Assembly: GCF_026167545.1 (NCBI RefSeq)
Contig: NZ_CP110678.1
Location: 2,903,501 to 2,967,500 of the forward strand
Length of the DNA: 64,000 bases
Reading direction: 5' to 3'
Source of the DNA: Sphingomonas sp. S1-29
GTDB taxonomy: Bacteria; Pseudomonadota; Alphaproteobacteria; Sphingomonadales; Sphingomonadaceae
Position numbers and translations under genes: made by a program. The stretch's first letter is position 1, and every line of letters begins with the position of its first letter. Positions 51,603 to 60,739 of this stretch are shown here, one piece after another. Under the pieces are notes generated by a model. The model saw nothing but the letters and a program-made list of their open reading frames with translations, did no database searches and had not been told where the DNA came from.

Positions 51603-52333
51603 GCCCGCCGTCGAAGCTGCGGCTGCTCACCGAAGTGCCGCGCGCGGTGATCGGGGTCGGCGGCCTGCCCTTTGCGCGGCGCGCGCTGATGGACGCGCCG
51701 CGCGGCGACGGGCGGCGGGTGATGCTGTTGCCGGGGCTGTTCAACGGCGACCGGTCGAGCCTGGTGCTGCGGCGCTATCTGAATGCGCTCGGCTATCGTG
51801 CCGAGGGCTGGGGATTGGGCCGCAATTTCGGGCAGCGCGCGATCGGTGCCGATGGCGAGCGGCTGTTCGCGGCGATCGAGGCGATGGGCGGCGGCGAGCC
51901 GGTGACGCTGGTGGGGGTTAGCCTTGGCGGGATCATGGCGCGGATCGCGGCGCACCGGCATCCCGAGCTGGTGCGCGAAGTGGTGACGATCAGTTCGCCC
52001 TTCGCGGGACCGCCGAGCGCGACCAATGTTTGGCGGGTGTACGAGCTGCTGTCGGGCGTCCGCGTCGACGATCCCGAGGTGGTGGCGTTCGCCGCGCTCG
52101 CCGCCGAGCATCCGCCGGTGCCGACCACCGCGATCTGGAGCGCCAGCGACGGATTCGTCAATGGCGCGATCTGCCGCGACGATCGCTGCCGCTCGATCGA
52201 GGTGCGCAGCAGTCATGTGTGGGTGCAGCACAACCCGCAGGTGCTGCGCGCGGTGGCGGGGGTGCTGGGGGGTGATATCTCCCCTCCCGGAACTAGTTCC
52301 CCTCCCTGGAAGGGAGGGGCTGGGGGTGGGTAG
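51590..52333 (+). CDS. Alpha/beta hydrolase family protein
   Basis: About 247 residues. VMLLPGLFNGDRSSLVLRRYL and VTLVGVSLGGIMARIAA (nucleophile elbow GVSLGG) mark the fold; an Asp in SASDGFV and a His in SSHVWVQHN can complete the triad. It resembles triacylglycerol lipase-like alpha/beta hydrolases of sphingomonads. The start is uncertain: GTG 51590 or 51593 overlaps the upstream stop. The tail SSPPWKGGAGGG is encoded by a family B repeat. Confidence 0.78.
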   Translation: MVVLGPPSKLRLLTEVPRAVIGVGGLPFARRALMDAPRGDGRRVMLLPGLFNGDRSSLVLRRYLNALGYRAEGWGLGRNFGQRAIGADGERLFAAIEAMGGGEPVTLVGVSLGGIMARIAAHRHPELVREVVTISSPFAGPPSATNVWRVYELLSGVRVDDPEVVAFAALAAEHPPVPTTAIWSASDGFVNGAICRDDRCRSIEVRSSHVWVQHNPQVLRAVAGVLGGDISPPGTSSPPWKGGAGGG

Positions 52334-52422
52334 GGGCTTGGTGATACGGATCGGTTGCGCGCACGGCTTCCGTATCGCGAGCACTCGACCCACCCCCGAC
52401 CCCTCCCTTCCAGGGAGGGGAG
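52298..52422. repeat. Palindromic repeat, family B copy 2
   Basis: Arms TCCCCTCCCTGGAAGGGAGG and CCCCTCCCTTCCAGGGAGGG, almost perfect. The left arm encodes the last codons and stop of the hydrolase gene. The right arm ends five bases before the stop of the convergent lipoprotein gene. Confidence 0.82.
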
Positions 52423-52426
52423 TGGA

Positions 52427-52672
52427 TCAGTCGTCGCGTTCGGCTCGTTTGCGGCGCTTTTCTTCCTCGCGCAGGCGGCGGCCTTCTTCGGCTTCCTGCT
52501 TGCGCATCTTGCGGCCGTAGTTGCGGTCGCTTTCTTCCTGGCTGGTGGTGGTCCAGTCGACCGCTTGGCCCGCGGCCTTGACCGGCAGCGTCGCGACGTC
52601 CCACGCAGTCTTGGCGATGCAGCCGCCGCTCAGCAGCGGCAGCGCGACCAGCAATAGCAAACCCTTACGCAT
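52427..52672 (-). CDS. Small lipoprotein of unknown function
   Basis: 81 residues. Signal peptide MRKGLLLLVALPLLSGGC with lipidated Cys18. AKTAWDVATLPVKAAGQAVDWTTTSQEESDRNYGRKMRKQEAEEGRRLREEEKRRKRAERDD is mostly a basic/acidic helix. It matches a short type found in sphingomonads (NF-type 'hypothetical'). The start lies one base from the GDPD stop, so it is probably cotranscribed after it. Confidence 0.72.
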   Translation of the reverse strand: MRKGLLLLVALPLLSGGCIAKTAWDVATLPVKAAGQAVDWTTTSQEESDRNYGRKMRKQEAEEGRRLREEEKRRKRAERDD

Positions 52673-52673
52673 G

Positions 52674-53747
52674 TCACTCGTCCCCGGCTGCGCGGACGAA
52701 GGCGTCGCGCGCGCGATTGCCGATATACGGGAAATCGGTGAAGAATCCATCGACGCCTGCCGCCAGGTGCCGCGCGATCTCGTCGTCGATCCGCCCCGCC
52801 GCGCGCGGATCGCTGCCGCTGCGAAGATCGGTGGGGAGGAAGTAATTCTCGGCGCGGAAGGTCCAGGGGTGGACGACCAGCCCGGCGGCGTGTGCGTCGG
52901 CGACCAGCGGCGTCACTTGCCCCTCGGCAGTAACGACCAAAGGCTTTTCGGGACCGAGGCCCGCGGCATAGCCGGCGATCGCGCGCAGCCCTTCCGGCGT
53001 CAGCATCGCTGCATAGCTGGGCGCGGCGCCATCGGGCGGGCCGCCGGCCGAAGCGACGAGCTGGACCAGCCGCACGTCGGTCATCGACGCGAGCCGCTTG
53101 AGATTGTTAACCTCGAACGACTGGATGAACACCGGCGCGGTGGCGCTGTCCCAGCCGGCGGTGCGCAGTTCGGCGACCAGCCGTGCCTCCATCGGCTTGC
53201 CGATCGACGCGAAATAGCTGGGGTGCTTGGTCTCGGGGTAGATGCCGATCGTCCGCCCTGTCTCGGTCGAACGGCGCTTGGCGAGCGCGATCACTTCGGC
53301 CAGCGTCGGCACCTCGAACTGGCCGTCATAGCGCGCATTGCCCGCGCGAAGCTGCGGCAGGCGTTCCTTGGCGCGCAGCGTCTTCAGCTCGGCGAGCGTG
53401 AAGTCTTCGGTGAACCAGCCGGTGTGCGGCTGGCCGTCGATCGTCCTGGTCGCCTTGCGCGCGGCGAATTCGGGGCGGGCGGCGACGTCGGTGGTCGCGG
53501 TGATGTCGTTCTCGTGCCGCGCGACGAACACATCGTCCTTGGTGAGCACCAGATCGGGTTCGATGAAATCGGCACCCTGGTCGATCGCGAGGTCGTAAGC
53601 GGCGAGCGTGTGTTCGGGGCGTTCGCCGCTGGCCCCGCGATGCGCGATCAGCAGCGGTCTGGCAGCGGTGGGCATCGTCTTCTCCTGTGTGGCGGCGCAG
53701 CCACCGAGCGCGATCATCGCGCAAATCGCCAGCGATTTCAGCCCCAA
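52674..53747 (-). CDS. Glycerophosphodiester phosphodiesterase lipoprotein
   Basis: About 357 residues of the GlpQ type. LLIAHRGASGERPEHTLAAYDLAIDQGADFIEPDL has the catalytic His-Arg-Gly and the metal-binding Glu/Asp; VARHENDITATTD holds the second histidine; IYPETKHPSYF is also conserved. It hydrolyses glycerophosphodiesters in the periplasm. The start is uncertain: TTG 53747 gives a tidy lipoprotein signal (LAICAMIALGGC). ATG 53831 would overlap the divergent oxidoreductase gene. Confidence 0.85.
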   Translation of the reverse strand: MGLKSLAICAMIALGGCAATQEKTMPTAARPLLIAHRGASGERPEHTLAAYDLAIDQGADFIEPDLVLTKDDVFVARHENDITATTDVAARPEFAARKATRTIDGQPHTGWFTEDFTLAELKTLRAKERLPQLRAGNARYDGQFEVPTLAEVIALAKRRSTETGRTIGIYPETKHPSYFASIGKPMEARLVAELRTAGWDSATAPVFIQSFEVNNLKRLASMTDVRLVQLVASAGGPPDGAAPSYAAMLTPEGLRAIAGYAAGLGPEKPLVVTAEGQVTPLVADAHAAGLVVHPWTFRAENYFLPTDLRSGSDPRAAGRIDDEIARHLAAGVDGFFTDFPYIGNRARDAFVRAAGDE

Positions 53748-53829
53748 CGCCGCGCTTGCGTTGCGGGTCGTTCGCAGGGAAACACTGTTGGCCGTGCGCG
53801 TTACCCCACCAACTTCAGGGGAACGACCC

Positions 53830-54357
53830 ATGCAATTCACCATCAACGGTACTTCCTATTCGGCGGATCCAGACATCCGCACCTCTCTACTCGATTTGTT
53901 GCGCGAGCATGTCGGCCTGACCGGCAGCAAGAAGGGCTGCGACCATGGCCAGTGTGGCGCGTGCACGGTGCTGGTGAACGGACGGCGGATCAATTCCTGC
54001 CTGACGCTGGCGGTGATGCACCAGGGCGACGAGATCACGACGATCGAGGGGCTGGGCTCGGCCGACGACCTGCACCCGCTGCAATCGGCATTCGTCCGGC
54101 ATGACGGCTTCCAGTGCGGCTATTGCACGCCGGGGCAGATCTGCTCGGCGGTCGGGATGCTCGACGAGGCGGCCAAGGGCTGGCCGAGCCATGTCAGCGA
54201 CCGGCTCGAGGGCGATGCCGAACTGACCGACGACGAAATTCGCGAACGAATGAGCGGCAATCTGTGCCGCTGTTCGGCCTATCCCAACATCGTCGATGCG
54301 ATCCGCGAAGTTGCGCACGGCGCCGCCGAAGCCGCCGACGCCAAGGTGCCCGCATGA
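53830..54357 (+). CDS. Molybdenum hydroxylase 2Fe-2S subunit (PaoA-like)
   Basis: A 175-residue electron-transfer subunit. The plant-type cluster is Cys37-x4-Cys42-x2-Cys45-x11-Cys57. The second cluster uses Cys96/Cys99 (GYCTPGQ) and Cys146/Cys148 (NLCRCSAY). No twin-arginine signal precedes it, unlike E. coli PaoA, so the enzyme should be cytosolic. AGGGGA precedes the ATG. First gene of the operon; it overlaps the next by four bases. Aldehyde or N-heterocycle oxidation is the likely class of reaction. Confidence 0.9.
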   Translation: MQFTINGTSYSADPDIRTSLLDLLREHVGLTGSKKGCDHGQCGACTVLVNGRRINSCLTLAVMHQGDEITTIEGLGSADDLHPLQSAFVRHDGFQCGYCTPGQICSAVGMLDEAAKGWPSHVSDRLEGDAELTDDEIRERMSGNLCRCSAYPNIVDAIREVAHGAAEAADAKVPA

Positions 54358-55331
54358 AGCGTTTCGACTATGCGCGCGCCGACAGCCCCGAGGCAGCGGT
54401 TGCGGCGGTGACCGATGCGAACACCCGGTTCATCGCCGGCGGCACCAATCTGCTCGACCTGATGAAGCTGCAGATCGAGACGCCCGACAAGCTGGTCGAC
54501 ATCAGCCGGCTCGATCTGGCGACGATCGAGGAAACCCCCGAGGGCGGGCTCTCGATCGGCGCGATGGTGCCCAATTCGGACCTCGCCGCCGATACGCTCG
54601 TGCGCGAGCGTTACCCGGTGCTGAGCCGTGCATTGCTCGCCGGCGCGTCGGGGCAGCTGCGCAACAAGGCGTCGACCGGGGGCAATCTGCTCCAGCGGAC
54701 GCGCTGCTATTATTTCTACGACACCGCGACGGGCTGCAACAAGCGTGAGCCGGGCAGCGGCTGCTCGGCGATCGGCGGGCATAACCGGATCATGGCGATC
54801 CTGGGCGCGTCGGAGCAGTGCATTGCGACGCACCCGAGCGACATGGCGGTGGCGATGGCGGCGCTGGATGCAGTGGTGGTGACGCTCAAGCCCGACGGCG
54901 ATCGCCGCCGGATCGCGTTTGGGGATTTCCACCGGTTGCCGGGCGATACCCCGCAGATCGACACGATCCTCGAGCCGGGCGAGCTGATCACCCATGTCGA
55001 GCTACCGCCGGCGCCCAAGGGCAGGCAATTGTACCGCAAGGTGCGCGATCGTGCCTCCTATGCCTTTGCGCTGGTGTCGGTTGCGGGGGTGGTTTCGGTC
55101 GAGGACGGCAGGATCGCCAGCGCCGCGCTGGCGTTCGGCGGACTGGCGCACAAGCCTTGGCGCGATCCCGCGGTCGAGGCGGTGCTGATCGGCCAGGCGC
55201 CTGGCGCCGCGGTGTTCGCCGCGGCCGCCGATGCATTGTTGAAGGACGCGCGCGGGCAGGGGTCGAACGACTTCAAGATCCCGCTGGCGCGCCGCACGCT
55301 GATCGCGTGCCTGAAGGAGTTGACGGCATGA
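54354..55331 (+). CDS. Molybdenum hydroxylase FAD subunit with 4Fe-4S motif (PaoB-like)
   Basis: 325 residues of the FAD-binding CO dehydrogenase/xanthine dehydrogenase medium-subunit type. [13 protein letters not shown] binds FAD. A cysteine set, Cys118, Cys128, Cys137 and Cys156 ([28 protein letters not shown]), matches the 4Fe-4S insertion of E. coli PaoB. This distinguishes it from plain XdhB. It is translationally coupled on both sides (ATGA overlaps). Confidence 0.9.
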   Translation: MKRFDYARADSPEAAVAAVTDANTRFIAGGTNLLDLMKLQIETPDKLVDISRLDLATIEETPEGGLSIGAMVPNSDLAADTLVRERYPVLSRALLAGASGQLRNKASTGGNLLQRTRCYYFYDTATGCNKREPGSGCSAIGGHNRIMAILGASEQCIATHPSDMAVAMAALDAVVVTLKPDGDRRRIAFGDFHRLPGDTPQIDTILEPGELITHVELPPAPKGRQLYRKVRDRASYAFALVSVAGVVSVEDGRIASAALAFGGLAHKPWRDPAVEAVLIGQAPGAAVFAAAADALLKDARGQGSNDFKIPLARRTLIACLKELTA

Positions 55332-57562
55332 GCAGCACCACCAGCGCGACGACCACCAGCCTGACGATGGACAAGCCGATCAAGGATTCGATCCTCGATC
55401 ACACGGTGCAGGAGGTGCTCGGCAAGCCGCTCGACCGGATCGACGGGCCGGTCAAGGTTTCGGGCGCGGCGACCTATGCCGCCGAATTCGCCTTCGACGA
55501 CCTTACCTATGGCTATCTGGTGCGCGCCGATTACGGCGCGGGGACGATCGAGGCGATCGACGCGACCGAAGCACTGGCGATGTCCGGTGTGATCGACGTC
55601 GTCCATGACTTCGAAGGCTTCATCCGCAACGCAGCGCAGGGCGGCGAGACCGAAGGGCCGACGCAGGGCGTCCAGGAGGTCGCCTATTTTGGCCAGCCGA
55701 TCGCGATCGTCGTCGCCGAAAGCTACGAGATCGCGCGCGACGCCGCGCTTCGGGTGCGCGTCCAGGTGAAGCCCAAGCTCGGCGATTTCAGCGTCGAGGG
55801 GCGGCAGGGCGAGGCGTTCAAGCCGGCCGATGCATCGGCACCCGCGCACGCGGCAACGGGCGATCTCGAACAGGCGATGCTCGACGCGGACGTGACGCTC
55901 GACCAGACCTATACCACCCCCTCACAGAATTCGGCGGCGATGGAGCCGCATGCCTCGACCGCGCAATGGGACGGCGGCAAGCTGACGATCCACGGGTCGT
56001 ACCAGATGCTGGCGTCGGACCGGCTGCAGCTCGCCGATACGCTGGGGATGGACCCCGAGAATGTCCGGATCGTCGCGCTGTATGTTGGCGGCGGCTTCGG
56101 ATCGAAGCTGGGGATCGCGCCCGAGGTGGTAGCGGCGGCGCTGGCGGCGAAGAAGATCGGGCGCCCGGTCAAGACGGTGATGACCCGCCCGCAGGTGTTC
56201 GAGGCGACGGTGCGGCGGTCGGACACCAGCCAGCGGATCCGGCTGGCGGCGGGGGCCGATGGCCGGCTGACCGGAATCGGTCATGAGACCTTGTGCTCGA
56301 ACCTCGACGGCGAGGAATATTTCGAGCCTGCGGGGATCGCGACGCACTTCCTGTACCCGGGCGATCACCGGCTGGTGACGCACGACATCATCCCGGTGAA
56401 TCGCACGCTGTCGGGATCGATGCGCGCACCGGGCGAAGCGGTGGGGATGCTCGCGCTCGAGAATGCGATGGACGAACTCGCCGAGAAGCTCGGGATCGAT
56501 CCGGTCGAGCTGCGCCGGCGCAACGAACCGGCGCAGGACCCGTCGAAGGCGATCCCCTATTCGTCGCGCAAGCTGCAGGATTGCCTCGACGCGGGCGCCA
56601 AAAGCTTCGGGTGGGACCAGCGCAACGCCACGCCGGGCGCGATGCGCGACGGCGAATGGCTGATTGGCCACGGCATGGCGGCGTCGACGCGCAGCAACAT
56701 CCTCAAGCCGTCGCGCGCGCGGGTGTCGCTGACCCCCGAAGGACGCGCGATCGTCGAGACCGACCAGACCGATATCGGCACCGGGAGCTACACGATCCTG
56801 GGGCAGATCGCCGCCGAGATGCTCGGGCTGCCGCTCGACCAGGTCGATGTGAAGCTCGGGGATACCGACTTCCCTCCGGCGGCGGGTTCGGGCGGATCGT
56901 GGGGCGCGGGATCGAGCGGCTCGTCGGTATATCTCGCCTGCGAGGGGCTGCGCGCGAAGTTGGCCAGGGCGATGGACACGCACGAGGGTTCGCTAACGCT
57001 GAAGGACGGGCGCGCGATCGCGGGCAATCGTGCGGTGCCGCTCGCCGATTTGGTGGGCGAGGGGCTGACGCAAGAGGGGTCGATCGAGCCAGGTGAAACC
57101 TCCGAGGCGGTGAGCCAGGCGAGCTATGGCGCGCATTTCTGCGAAGTGCGGGTCAACGCGGTCACCGGCGAAGTGCGCGTGGCACGCTGGGTGAGTGCGT
57201 TCGCGGCGGGGCGCATCCTGAACGAAAAGACCGCACGGTCGCAGTGCATCGGCGGCATCGTCTTCGGCATCGGCGCGGCGCTGACCGAAGAGCTGATCCA
57301 CGACGATCGCACCGGCAAATGCGTCAACCGCGATTTGGGCGAATATCATGTGCCGGTGCACGCCGATGTCCCGCCGATCGAGGTGATCTTCGTCGAAGAG
57401 CGCGACGTGTCGGCCAATCCGCTGCAGGCCAAGGGGATCGGCGAGCTCGGCATTTCGGGCGCGGGCGCGGCGGTGACCAACGCGATCTACAACGCCACCG
57501 GGGTTCGGGTGCGCAGCTATCCGATGACCTGTGACAAGTTGCTGGCGGGGTTGCCCGATTGA
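55328..57562 (+). CDS. Molybdenum hydroxylase Mo-binding subunit (PaoC-like)
   Basis: A 744-residue catalytic subunit. [22 protein letters not shown] opens the domain. [10 protein letters not shown] and [20 protein letters not shown] are cofactor-binding parts. [18 protein letters not shown] lies near the molybdopterin. The catalytic Glu is in [12 protein letters not shown] (about Glu706). With the PaoB-like 4Fe-4S subunit, periplasmic-type aldehyde oxidoreductase is the closest known model, but the substrate cannot be read. XdhC and a MocA-like gene follow. Confidence 0.9.
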   Translation: MSSTTSATTTSLTMDKPIKDSILDHTVQEVLGKPLDRIDGPVKVSGAATYAAEFAFDDLTYGYLVRADYGAGTIEAIDATEALAMSGVIDVVHDFEGFIRNAAQGGETEGPTQGVQEVAYFGQPIAIVVAESYEIARDAALRVRVQVKPKLGDFSVEGRQGEAFKPADASAPAHAATGDLEQAMLDADVTLDQTYTTPSQNSAAMEPHASTAQWDGGKLTIHGSYQMLASDRLQLADTLGMDPENVRIVALYVGGGFGSKLGIAPEVVAAALAAKKIGRPVKTVMTRPQVFEATVRRSDTSQRIRLAAGADGRLTGIGHETLCSNLDGEEYFEPAGIATHFLYPGDHRLVTHDIIPVNRTLSGSMRAPGEAVGMLALENAMDELAEKLGIDPVELRRRNEPAQDPSKAIPYSSRKLQDCLDAGAKSFGWDQRNATPGAMRDGEWLIGHGMAASTRSNILKPSRARVSLTPEGRAIVETDQTDIGTGSYTILGQIAAEMLGLPLDQVDVKLGDTDFPPAAGSGGSWGAGSSGSSVYLACEGLRAKLARAMDTHEGSLTLKDGRAIAGNRAVPLADLVGEGLTQEGSIEPGETSEAVSQASYGAHFCEVRVNAVTGEVRVARWVSAFAAGRILNEKTARSQCIGGIVFGIGAALTEELIHDDRTGKCVNRDLGEYHVPVHADVPPIEVIFVEERDVSANPLQAKGIGELGISGAGAAVTNAIYNATGVRVRSYPMTCDKLLAGLPD

Positions 57563-57566
57563 AGGA

Positions 57567-57689
57567 ACCGTTCGTCCTGAGTAGGGACTGAGCGAAGGCG
57601 AAGGCCCGTATCGAAGGACAGTGCCCCGATCGGGCCGGTCCTTCGATACGCCGCTTCGACAAGCTCAGCGGCTACTCAGGACGAACGGT
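57567..57689. repeat. Palindromic repeat, family E
   Basis: Perfect 18-bp outer arms (57567-57584 and 57672-57689) and a 13-bp inner pair (57607-57619 and 57638-57650) can fold into a nested hairpin. It sits between the Mo-subunit gene and xdhC, inside an otherwise tight operon. Confidence 0.82.
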
Positions 57690-57703
57690 ATCGGTAGGCC
57701 CGC

Positions 57704-58624
57704 ATGAACGACAACGACATCATCCTGAACACCGCGCGCGATTGGGCCGGCGCGCCGATGGCGCTGGCCACCGTCGTGTCGACTTGGGGATCGGCGCCGC
57801 GGCCGCGGGGGAGCCATATGCTGATCCACGCCGATGGCCGGTTCGAGGGATCGGTGTCGGGCGGCTGCGTCGAGACCGACATTCTCGCGACCGCCGCCGA
57901 AGTGATCGCGGGCGCGCCGGCGGTGGTGAAGCACTATGGCGTCGCCGATTCTGCGGCGTGGGAAGTCGGGTTGCCCTGCGGCGGCGAGATCGCGGTGCTG
58001 GTGCAGCCGGTCGCCGCCGACGGCTTCGACCCCGAATTGTTCGATCGCATCGCCGAGGCGCGCGACGAGGGGCGGTCGCTGACCATCCAGACCGATCTCG
58101 GCAGCGGGCAATCGTCGCTGCGGCCGATCGAGGGGGCGGCGTTCGTCAACCGCTACGATCCGCCGCGCCGGCTGCTGATCATCGGCGCGGTGCAGATCGC
58201 GCAGGCCTTGGTCGAGCTGGTGCGTCCCTTGGGGATCGCGACGACGGTGATCGACCCGCGCGCGCGCTTCCTCACCGCCGAGCGCTTCCCCGGCACGACG
58301 CTCGACGATCGCTGGCCCGACGAGGCGGTGGCGGCGCTCAATCCGGGGGCGACCAGCGCGGTGGTGACGCTGAGCCATGACGTGAAGATCGACGATCCCG
58401 CGTTGATCGAGGCGCTTCGGCGCCCAACGGGCTATGTCGCCGCGCTGGGCAGCCGCAAGAGCCACGCCGCGCGCCGCGAGCGGCTGGCGGCGGCGGGGAT
58501 CGGCGAGGCCGATCTCGACCGGATCGACGGTCCTGCGGGGCTCGCGATCGGCGCGATCGGCCCGGCCGAGATCGCGCTGTCGATCGCCGCGGCGATGGTG
58601 AAGGCGTTGCATGATCGCGCCTGA
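57704..58624 (+). CDS. XdhC family Moco insertion chaperone
   Basis: 306 residues. The N-terminal XdhC/CoxI domain has TVVSTWGSAPRPRGSHMLIHADGRFEGSVSGGCVE. The Rossmann part has RLLIIGAVQIAQALVEL. XdhC-type proteins bind molybdenum cofactor, help its sulfuration and insert it into the enzyme; E. coli PaoD does this for PaoC. It overlaps the MocA-like gene by 14 bases. Confidence 0.9.
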   Translation: MNDNDIILNTARDWAGAPMALATVVSTWGSAPRPRGSHMLIHADGRFEGSVSGGCVETDILATAAEVIAGAPAVVKHYGVADSAAWEVGLPCGGEIAVLVQPVAADGFDPELFDRIAEARDEGRSLTIQTDLGSGQSSLRPIEGAAFVNRYDPPRRLLIIGAVQIAQALVELVRPLGIATTVIDPRARFLTAERFPGTTLDDRWPDEAVAALNPGATSAVVTLSHDVKIDDPALIEALRRPTGYVAALGSRKSHAARRERLAAAGIGEADLDRIDGPAGLAIGAIGPAEIALSIAAAMVKALHDRA

Positions 58625-59192
58625 AGACGTCGCGCTGGTGCTGCTCGCGGCAGGGCGATCGGTGCGGTTCGGGGATGTCGACAAGCTCGAGCAGCCATTC
58701 CTCACCGAACCGCTGGCGTTCCATGTCGTGACCGCATTGGCGGCGATCCCGTTCAAGCGGCGGATCGCGGTGGTGTCGGGGACGCAGCTCGATTTCGCTG
58801 GCCGTGGCTATGAGGTGGTCGCCAACCCGCGCGCGCAGGACGGGCAAGGGCATTCGCTGGGGCTGTGCATCGCGGCGGCGCGGCGCGTCGATGCCAAGGC
58901 GGTGCTGGTGGCGCTGGCCGACATGCCGCGCGTCACCGCGGCGCATATCTGGCGGCTGATGGACGGTGCCGAGGGCGAGGACGCGGTGGTCGCGTCGAGC
59001 GATGGCGCGAGGCCGATGCCGCCGGCGCTGTTCGGGCGGGGGCATTTCGGGGCGCTGCTGGCGCTGGAGGGTGACCAGGGCGCGCGCGATCTGGTGCGCG
59101 CCGGGCACCACGTGATCGCCAGTCCCGAGGAACTGGCCGATGTCGATACGCCCGAGGATCTGGCGGCGCTGCGGAGGAAATACGCGGGGTGA
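58611..59192 (+). CDS. MocA-like molybdenum cofactor cytidylyltransferase
   Basis: 193 residues of the MobA-like NTP transferase fold. LVLLAAGRSVRFGDVDKLEQPF is the nucleotide loop (usually LAAGxSxRxGxxK). GQGHSLGLCIAAA and VALADMPRVTAAHIWRLMD follow. MocA makes the CMP form of the cofactor used by xanthine dehydrogenase-type enzymes, which suits its place in this operon. The loop has SVRFGDVDKL where SxRMGxxKL is usual. Confidence 0.85.
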   Translation: MIAPEDVALVLLAAGRSVRFGDVDKLEQPFLTEPLAFHVVTALAAIPFKRRIAVVSGTQLDFAGRGYEVVANPRAQDGQGHSLGLCIAAARRVDAKAVLVALADMPRVTAAHIWRLMDGAEGEDAVVASSDGARPMPPALFGRGHFGALLALEGDQGARDLVRAGHHVIASPEELADVDTPEDLAALRRKYAG

Positions 59193-59200
59193 TGGCGGGT

Positions 59201-59308
59201 CCTCCCCTCCCTGAAGGGAGGGGTAGGGGGTGGGTCGGTTTGCGAGGAGCGTTACGCCAGCCAACCGGCCGACCCACCCCCAGCCCCTCCCTTTCAGGGA
59301 GGGGAGGA
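59201..59308. repeat. Palindromic repeat, family B copy 3
   Basis: Arms CCTCCCCTCCCTGAAGGGAG and CCCCTCCCTTTCAGGGAGGG flank a shorter centre than the other copies. It separates the convergent MocA-like and ABC permease genes and may act as a two-way terminator. Confidence 0.8.
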
Positions 59309-59317
59309 GCGCGCCGC

Positions 59318-60526
59318 CTATTCGTGCCTTAGCGCGTCGATCGGGTTTAGCGCCGCTGCGCGCCTTGCCGGGAAGAAGCCGAACACGACGCCGATCAGCG
59401 CCGAGATCGCAAACGCCACGATGTTGATCTGCAGATCGAAGATGAAGGGCACCTGCATGATCGGTACCAGCACCGCGATGACGATCTGCGCCAGGATCAG
59501 CCCGATCAGCCCGCCGAGCATCGACAACACGATCGCCTCGACCAGGAACTGCAGCAGCACCTCGCGCGCGACCGCTCCGATCGCCAGGCGGATGCCGATT
59601 TCGCGGGTGCGCTCGGTCACCGACACCAGCATGATGTTCATGATGCCGATTCCACCGACCACCAGCGAAATGCCCGCGACCGCGGTGACGATGCTGGTCA
59701 GTAGCGTCGTCGTGCCCGTCAGCGTCGCCGATATCTGTGCGGTGTCGAAGATGTTGAAGTCATCCTCGGCCCCCGTCTCGATCCCGCGGCGTTCGCGCAG
59801 CAGCGTCGAGAGCGATTCCTGCACCTGCGCGCCGTCATAGGCGGCGTCGACCCCGACGAGCATTAGCCGGATGTCGCGGTTGCCGGTGAAGCGGCGTTGC
59901 ACCGTCTTGATCGGCATGATGACGACATCGTCCTGATCACCGCCGAAGCCCGCCTGGCCGCGCGTCTCGAGCGTGCCGATCACGTCGCACGACACGTCGT
60001 TGAGGCGGATGCGCTCGCCGATCGCGTCGGTTTCGCGGAACAGGTTCTGGCGGACGGTGTTGCCGATGATGCACACCGCGCGGCCGGCGGCTTCCTCGGC
60101 GGGGAGGAAGGTGCGGCCGCCGGTGAGGTTCCAGGGCTGGACCTCGAAAAAGGCGTTGGTGGTGCCGTTGATCGTCGTCGACCAGTTCGCGCCGTTGTAG
60201 ATCGCGGTCGCGGTCGCCTGTGCCTGCGGTGCTACCGCCTTTACGCCCGCGACCTGGCCCTTCACCGCCTCGACATCCTGCTCCTCGAAATCGGGCGGGC
60301 GCGGTCCGCCGCCGCCGCGCCCGAAGCCCTGGCCGGGGCGGACCTGGAGGATGTTGGTGCCCAGGCTAGCGATCGATTGCTGGACCGCGGCGGTGGTCGC
60401 CTGGCCGAGCGTCACCATCGTGACGACCGCGGCAACGCCGATGACGATGCCGAGGATCGTCAGGAACGAGCGCAGCAGATGGCGGCGGATCGACCGGACG
60501 GCGAGGGTGAAGGTGGTGGAGAGCAT
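59318..60526 (-). CDS. MacB-type ABC transporter permease
   Basis: 402 residues with four transmembrane helices: one N-terminal (LRSFLTILGIVIGVAAVVTMV) and three C-terminal (about residues 270-400). The periplasmic MacB domain lies between (QSIASLGTNILQVRPG...). SVTERTREIGIRLAIGA is the family motif. Unlike E. coli MacB, the ATPase is a separate protein. A family A repeat separates the two genes. Exports an unknown substrate through the OMF encoded upstream. Confidence 0.9.
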   Translation of the reverse strand: MLSTTFTLAVRSIRRHLLRSFLTILGIVIGVAAVVTMVTLGQATTAAVQQSIASLGTNILQVRPGQGFGRGGGGPRPPDFEEQDVEAVKGQVAGVKAVAPQAQATATAIYNGANWSTTINGTTNAFFEVQPWNLTGGRTFLPAEEAAGRAVCIIGNTVRQNLFRETDAIGERIRLNDVSCDVIGTLETRGQAGFGGDQDDVVIMPIKTVQRRFTGNRDIRLMLVGVDAAYDGAQVQESLSTLLRERRGIETGAEDDFNIFDTAQISATLTGTTTLLTSIVTAVAGISLVVGGIGIMNIMLVSVTERTREIGIRLAIGAVAREVLLQFLVEAIVLSMLGGLIGLILAQIVIAVLVPIMQVPFIFDLQINIVAFAISALIGVVFGFFPARRAAALNPIDALRHE

Positions 60527-60532
60527 TACTTG

Positions 60533-60728
60533 CTCCCCTTCCGCTGGCGGGAGGGGAGGATAGCGCAGCTTGCCAGCTTGCTGGCTAGCGGAGCTTGGAG
60601 AGGGGTCGGGCGCGCCGATGGCGCCGCGGCGCGATGCGCCGCCACCCCCTCACGCAGCTACGACTAGGCCCGCGCAAGCGCGCGGACCAAGTCTGCGCAA
60701 CCCTCTCCCCCCTGCGGGGGGCGAGGGA
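60533..60728. repeat. Palindromic intergenic repeat, family A copy 3
   Basis: Outer hairpins CTCCCCTTCCGCTGGCGGGA (60533 on) and CCCTCTCCCCCCTGCGGGGG (60700 on), with GCGCGCCGATGGCGCCGCGG in the centre. It lies inside the exporter operon, between the ATPase and permease genes. Confidence 0.8.
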
Positions 60729-60739
60729 AGAAAGGCGGC

